From Closterium sp. NIES-65 (Eukaryota; Streptophyta; Zygnematophyceae; Desmidiales; Closteriaceae): DNA of 64,000 nt. The position numbers and the translations under genes are program-made. Shown piece after piece: positions 61,268 through 64,000 of this stretch. The stretch is from contig CANXME010000057.1 of the NCBI GenBank assembly GCA_948144175.1, positions 82,865-146,864 of the forward strand. Direction: 5' to 3'. The stretch's first letter is position 1. Each line of letters begins with the position of its first letter. The notes under the pieces were generated by a model. The model ran no database searches. It was not told the DNA's origin and saw only the letters and a program-made list of their open reading frames with translations.

Positions 61268-61919
61268 TCTTCCAGTATGACAGAGACACGCGTTCAATCA
61301 CGCTCCATGCAGCGGTGCATGCAGATTTGCTCTTTCCTGTCCTGCCATCCCTGGACACTATCTTTCGCCAACAATTGTCTAGTCGTTGATCTTCGCACAC
61401 GCGATATAGTTCCAGAATGAGCCGAAAGTCCCCAGCCCGTCTGGAGATGTATGCCCCACCTTGAAGGCGGCGTAACTGCTTTTATCTGGTTACAGGTACA
61501 TCGCAGACTAGCTCGTCAGAAGTTCGGGTGCATGTGGTAGCAGGCACTCGAAACTCGGGTGTTGTGCGTGAGCGCGAATCCGCCTGAACAATGTCCGCGT
61601 TGTGGTGTGGGCTTCAAAGTTCAATAGGGTGTTCGGAAATCTACCAGTACACTCCAGACCAAACCATGCATGAGCTTGAAGGAGCTGACCCTACTGTGTG
61701 CCTCACACAAGAATCTAACAGGACACCCGCGTTGAAAACGGCGGAGAGAATGTGCGCGTGGCGGTTAGCACTATAGCAAGCAAGTGCGGGCGAGGACGTG
61801 ACGGGTTGCCAGTGCAGCGCAGGAGTGCATGCGTGCGGGCGTACTAGTTCCCCTGTCCGAACCGGATCTCGAGCGTGCAGGGGTTCCCTCGGCTCCCTCG
61901 CCGCCAGCCGCACACCCGC
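61268..61919. other. Intergenic, possible bidirectional promoter region
   Basis: No supported gene between the MITE and the putative plus-strand start at 61920. Moderate GC, no obvious repeats. Confidence 0.35.
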
Positions 61920-62411
61920 ATGGACCCACAGCCGCGCCGCAGGTCGCCTCACGCCGCCAGCAGGTCGCCTAGTCGCGCTGCGCGTCCCAACGTCGCCACC
62001 AGCAGCGGTGGCGGCGGTTTCGATGAAACCGTTAGCCGCGGCGACGGGGCTGCGCGCGATGCGGACTTGACGCCCGCGCAGTTGGCGGAGATGGCGGAGC
62101 GACGGCAGTTGGCGCAACTGAGGGAATTGGATGATATGGCGCTGGAGGAGGAGGGGGAGGACGAGGGGGAGGAGGAGGAGGGAGGGAGGGGAAGGGCCGA
62201 GGGTGGCACAGGTCGAGAGGCGCACTGGGGGGCGGCTTGGCGGTGGGCGCGCGCGCGGGGAGCGCGGAGGGCAAGGCGAGCGAGAGGCGTGCAGCGGCGA
62301 GCGCGGAGTGGGCAAGTGGGGAGACAAGGGGAGGGGAGGCGGTGGAGGGGGTGGAAGGGGAGGGCGAGAAGGACGCGGAGGGGAGGAGGGCGACAGGGGA
62401 GATTCGGCTGA
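61920..62411 (+). CDS. Possible N-terminal exon of a plus-strand gene, hypothetical
   Basis: ATG 61920 opens MDPQPRRRSPHAASRSP, then a disordered Ser/Gly region, a likely helix (DLTPAQLAEMAERRQLAQLR, ELDDMALEEE) and an acidic run of Glu. After about 62190 it becomes Arg/Gly-rich and looks compositional, so the coding part probably ends near 62190-62260 by splicing. The layout resembles the basic-then-acidic N-terminus of a nuclear protein, but no family is recognised. Confidence 0.4.
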   Translation: MDPQPRRRSPHAASRSPSRAARPNVATSSGGGGFDETVSRGDGAARDADLTPAQLAEMAERRQLAQLRELDDMALEEEGEDEGEEEEGGRGRAEGGTGREAHWGAAWRWARARGARRARRARGVQRRARSGQVGRQGEGRRWRGWKGRARRTRRGGGRQGRFG

Positions 62412-63580
62412 GGTATGCTCGGAGAAGGCGTTATGTGGTGAAAGGAGCGACGGAGGAAGCATGGCGTGGAGGAGGAGGGAGGGCTGGGGCCAGGTAGCAG
62501 CAGGCATGGTGATGACGTGGAGCCTGGAGAGGAGCAGGAGGGCGAGGAGGAGGGGGGGGAAGATGTGGGAGAGGAGGGCGAGGTGGCGGGAGAGGAAGGC
62601 GAGGTAGCAGGCAGTTGTGAGGAGGGAGAGGGGGGAGAAGAGGAGAGGAAGGAGAGGAAGAGGAGCAGATGGGGGAGGGAAGCGACGATGGAGAGGTGGA
62701 GGCGAGGGGCGGCGAGGAGGGAGCAGGGCGCAGGGCTGACTGTGTGCGGTGCAATGAGGTGGGGCAGGGCAGTGGCGCGGTGCAGAGAGGCATGGGCGAA
62801 GGAGAGAGGCAGGGGGGACGCGGCACAGCAGGGGTGAGGCGGCAGCAGCAGAGACAGAGGCGGCAAGTGGTGCGAGGAGAGGAGGGGGAAGGGGAGCGAA
62901 TGAGAGAGGAAGTGGAGGTTGTGGTGCGTGGGAGGGGCGGCGCAGGCCAGAGAGAGGAGGCGAGGGGATGGGGAGAGGCGCGCGAGGGGGCGGCGAGGGG
63001 AGGCGTGCAGGTGAGGGGAGGCGTGCAGGTGAGGGGAGGCGAGGTGGGGGCGGCAGAGAGAGCTCAGGTGCAGCAGATACGCGCAGTGGAGGGGAGGAGC
63101 TGGAGGAGGAGGAGGAGGAAGGGACGAGGGGAGGCGGGAGGGGCGGGGAGGAGTGCAAGTGAGCGGCGAAGGCGAGCGTCATGGCGGGGCAGTGGGCGCG
63201 GCAGCAGCAGGGGCGCACATGGGGGCGTGCAGGCAGGTGAAGGCAGGGGTGGAGAGAGGGGGAGGGGGGAGCACAGCAGCACCTGCTGCAGGCGTCACAG
63301 CAAGGGATGAGGCAGGTGTGCGGGGCGGTGCAGCGGCGTGAGGTGTTGGAAGGGGTGATGGCGACGGTGGAGGAGGAGGAGCAGGTGGCGGGGGGGTGCG
63401 GTGGCGGTGGTGGTGAGTGCGTGGAGCGGCAGCATGGAGTCGGCAGCGAGATCCTGGCGATCCAGGGGGAGGAGCTGAGAGGAGGACATGGGCGAGGAGA
63501 CGAAGAGGGGGAGGAGGAGGAGAGGGGCCGGGCAGCAGGGGGCGGCGAGGCAGCATGTGCTGAGCTCCAGCGACAGCGAT
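62190..63580 (+). other. Purine-rich G/A tract, no gene supported
   Basis: Long stretch with G+A far above half on the plus strand, made of GGGGAGG, GGAGGAGG and GCGGCGAGG words. It leaves the minus strand nearly free of stops. Small plus-strand peptides such as EIRLRYARRRRYVVKGATEE (near 62400) may be an exon, but splice sites are not convincing. Confidence 0.5.
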
Positions 63581-63585
63581 GACCC

Positions 63586-63732
63586 CAGGTGCCACGTGCC
63601 TCAGGTGCCACGTGCCTCAGGTGCCACATCTCACGTGCCTTGGGCGCCACACATGTGCATGTGGCGCCGCACATGTGCATGTGGCGCCGCACATGTGCAT
63701 GTGGCGCCGCACATGTGCATGTGCGCCCATGG
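63586..63732. repeat. 16-bp and 20-bp tandem repeats, palindromic
   Basis: First about three 16-bp units of CAGGTGCCACGTGCCT, then four 20-bp units of GGCGCCGCACATGTGCATGT. Each 20-bp unit holds two palindromes (GGCGCC and CACATGTG). Confidence 0.88.
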
Positions 63733-63811
63733 GAGCAGCGTCCTCATGCAAAGATAGCCCCTTTTCTGGGTACGAGATGCGCAAGATTTAGAATGCCATA
63801 ATTGCACTACA

Positions 63812-64000
63812 GCACTGTCCCACCCTGTCACTCACTGTCCCATCCCACTGTCAGCACTGTCCCATCCCACTGTCAGCACTGTCCCATCCCACTGTCAGCA
63901 CTGTCCCATCCCACTGTCAGCACTGTCCCATCCCACTGTCAGCTCTGTCCCATCCCACTGTCAGCACTGTCCCATCCCACTGTCAGCACTGTCCCATCCC
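63812..64000. repeat. 22-bp satellite reaching the window edge
   Basis: About eight units of CACTGTCCCATCCCACTGTCAG, nearly identical, starting with degenerate units at 63812. The array continues out of the window. Confidence 0.9.

Noticed and set aside
61641-63692. 683-codon open frame on the minus strand
   Set aside because: The plus strand is purine-rich, so TTA, CTA and TCA are rare and the minus strand lacks stops. The peptide is Pro/Ser-rich with no domain, and crosses the tandem repeats at 63586-63732.

Overview
The window looks like transposable-element-rich nuclear DNA of a streptophyte (land plant or charophyte alga). It holds chromodomain Ty3/gypsy elements, many Ty1/copia elements with tRNA-iMet-type primer sites, a TRIM, a PIF/Harbinger-like MITE, and one intron-rich host-like gene with GT/AG splice sites. 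The copia Gag and linker proteins resemble ones I associate with desmids such as Closterium. That is memory-based and unverified. About 52 of 64 kb is nested retrotransposon.

Nesting (derived from LTRs, target-site duplications (TSDs) and interrupted reading frames). 1-22034 is a tandem pair of minus-strand chromoviruses, A (1-5132) and B (5501-6288 + 12457-15847 + 21216-21666). They share the LTR at 5133-5500, and B's outer LTR is 21667-22034. B is interrupted by two plus-strand copias: C (6289-12456, in the integrase) and D (15848-21215, in gag codon 7). The A/B pair itself sits in the gag of an older plus-strand copia, E (22035 to about 27351). E abuts F, a minus-strand copia of another lineage (27352-32832). 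F's LTR is hit twice: by a complete 345-bp TRIM (30445-30789, TSD TAAAA) and by a complete non-autonomous copia derivative, G (30889-32497, TSD ATAAA).

33272-52516 is a second complex. Two copies of one copia subfamily, I (plus, left) and I2 (minus, right), lie in inverted orientation and meet tail to tail near 39141-39150. Similar sequence flanks both outer LTRs. The I arm is interrupted by H (non-autonomous, 33642-34621) and by K, a Gag-protease-bearing minus-strand copia (34622 to about 37190). The I2 leader is interrupted by H2 (non-autonomous, TSD CGGGC), which is itself interrupted by J (43894-51286). J is a full-length copia with two identical 132-bp LTRs, the youngest insertion seen.

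52517-64000 is element-poor. It carries several minisatellites, a minus-strand gene (about 55640-60626) with nine phase-compatible exons encoding a helical protein I do not recognise, a 480-bp MITE with 18-bp TIRs and TTA TSDs upstream of it, and the possible start of a divergent plus-strand gene at 61920.

Most transposon reading frames carry stops, frameshifts or deletions, so almost everything is decayed. The most interesting signals are conserved features within the copia clade: a covarying hairpin just after the primer site, an unusual Cys/His motif in Gag, a shared in-frame TAG in integrase, GC-rich leader minisatellites, and a set of pol-less partners (G, H, H2) that keep the same cis elements plus a short repetitive reading frame.
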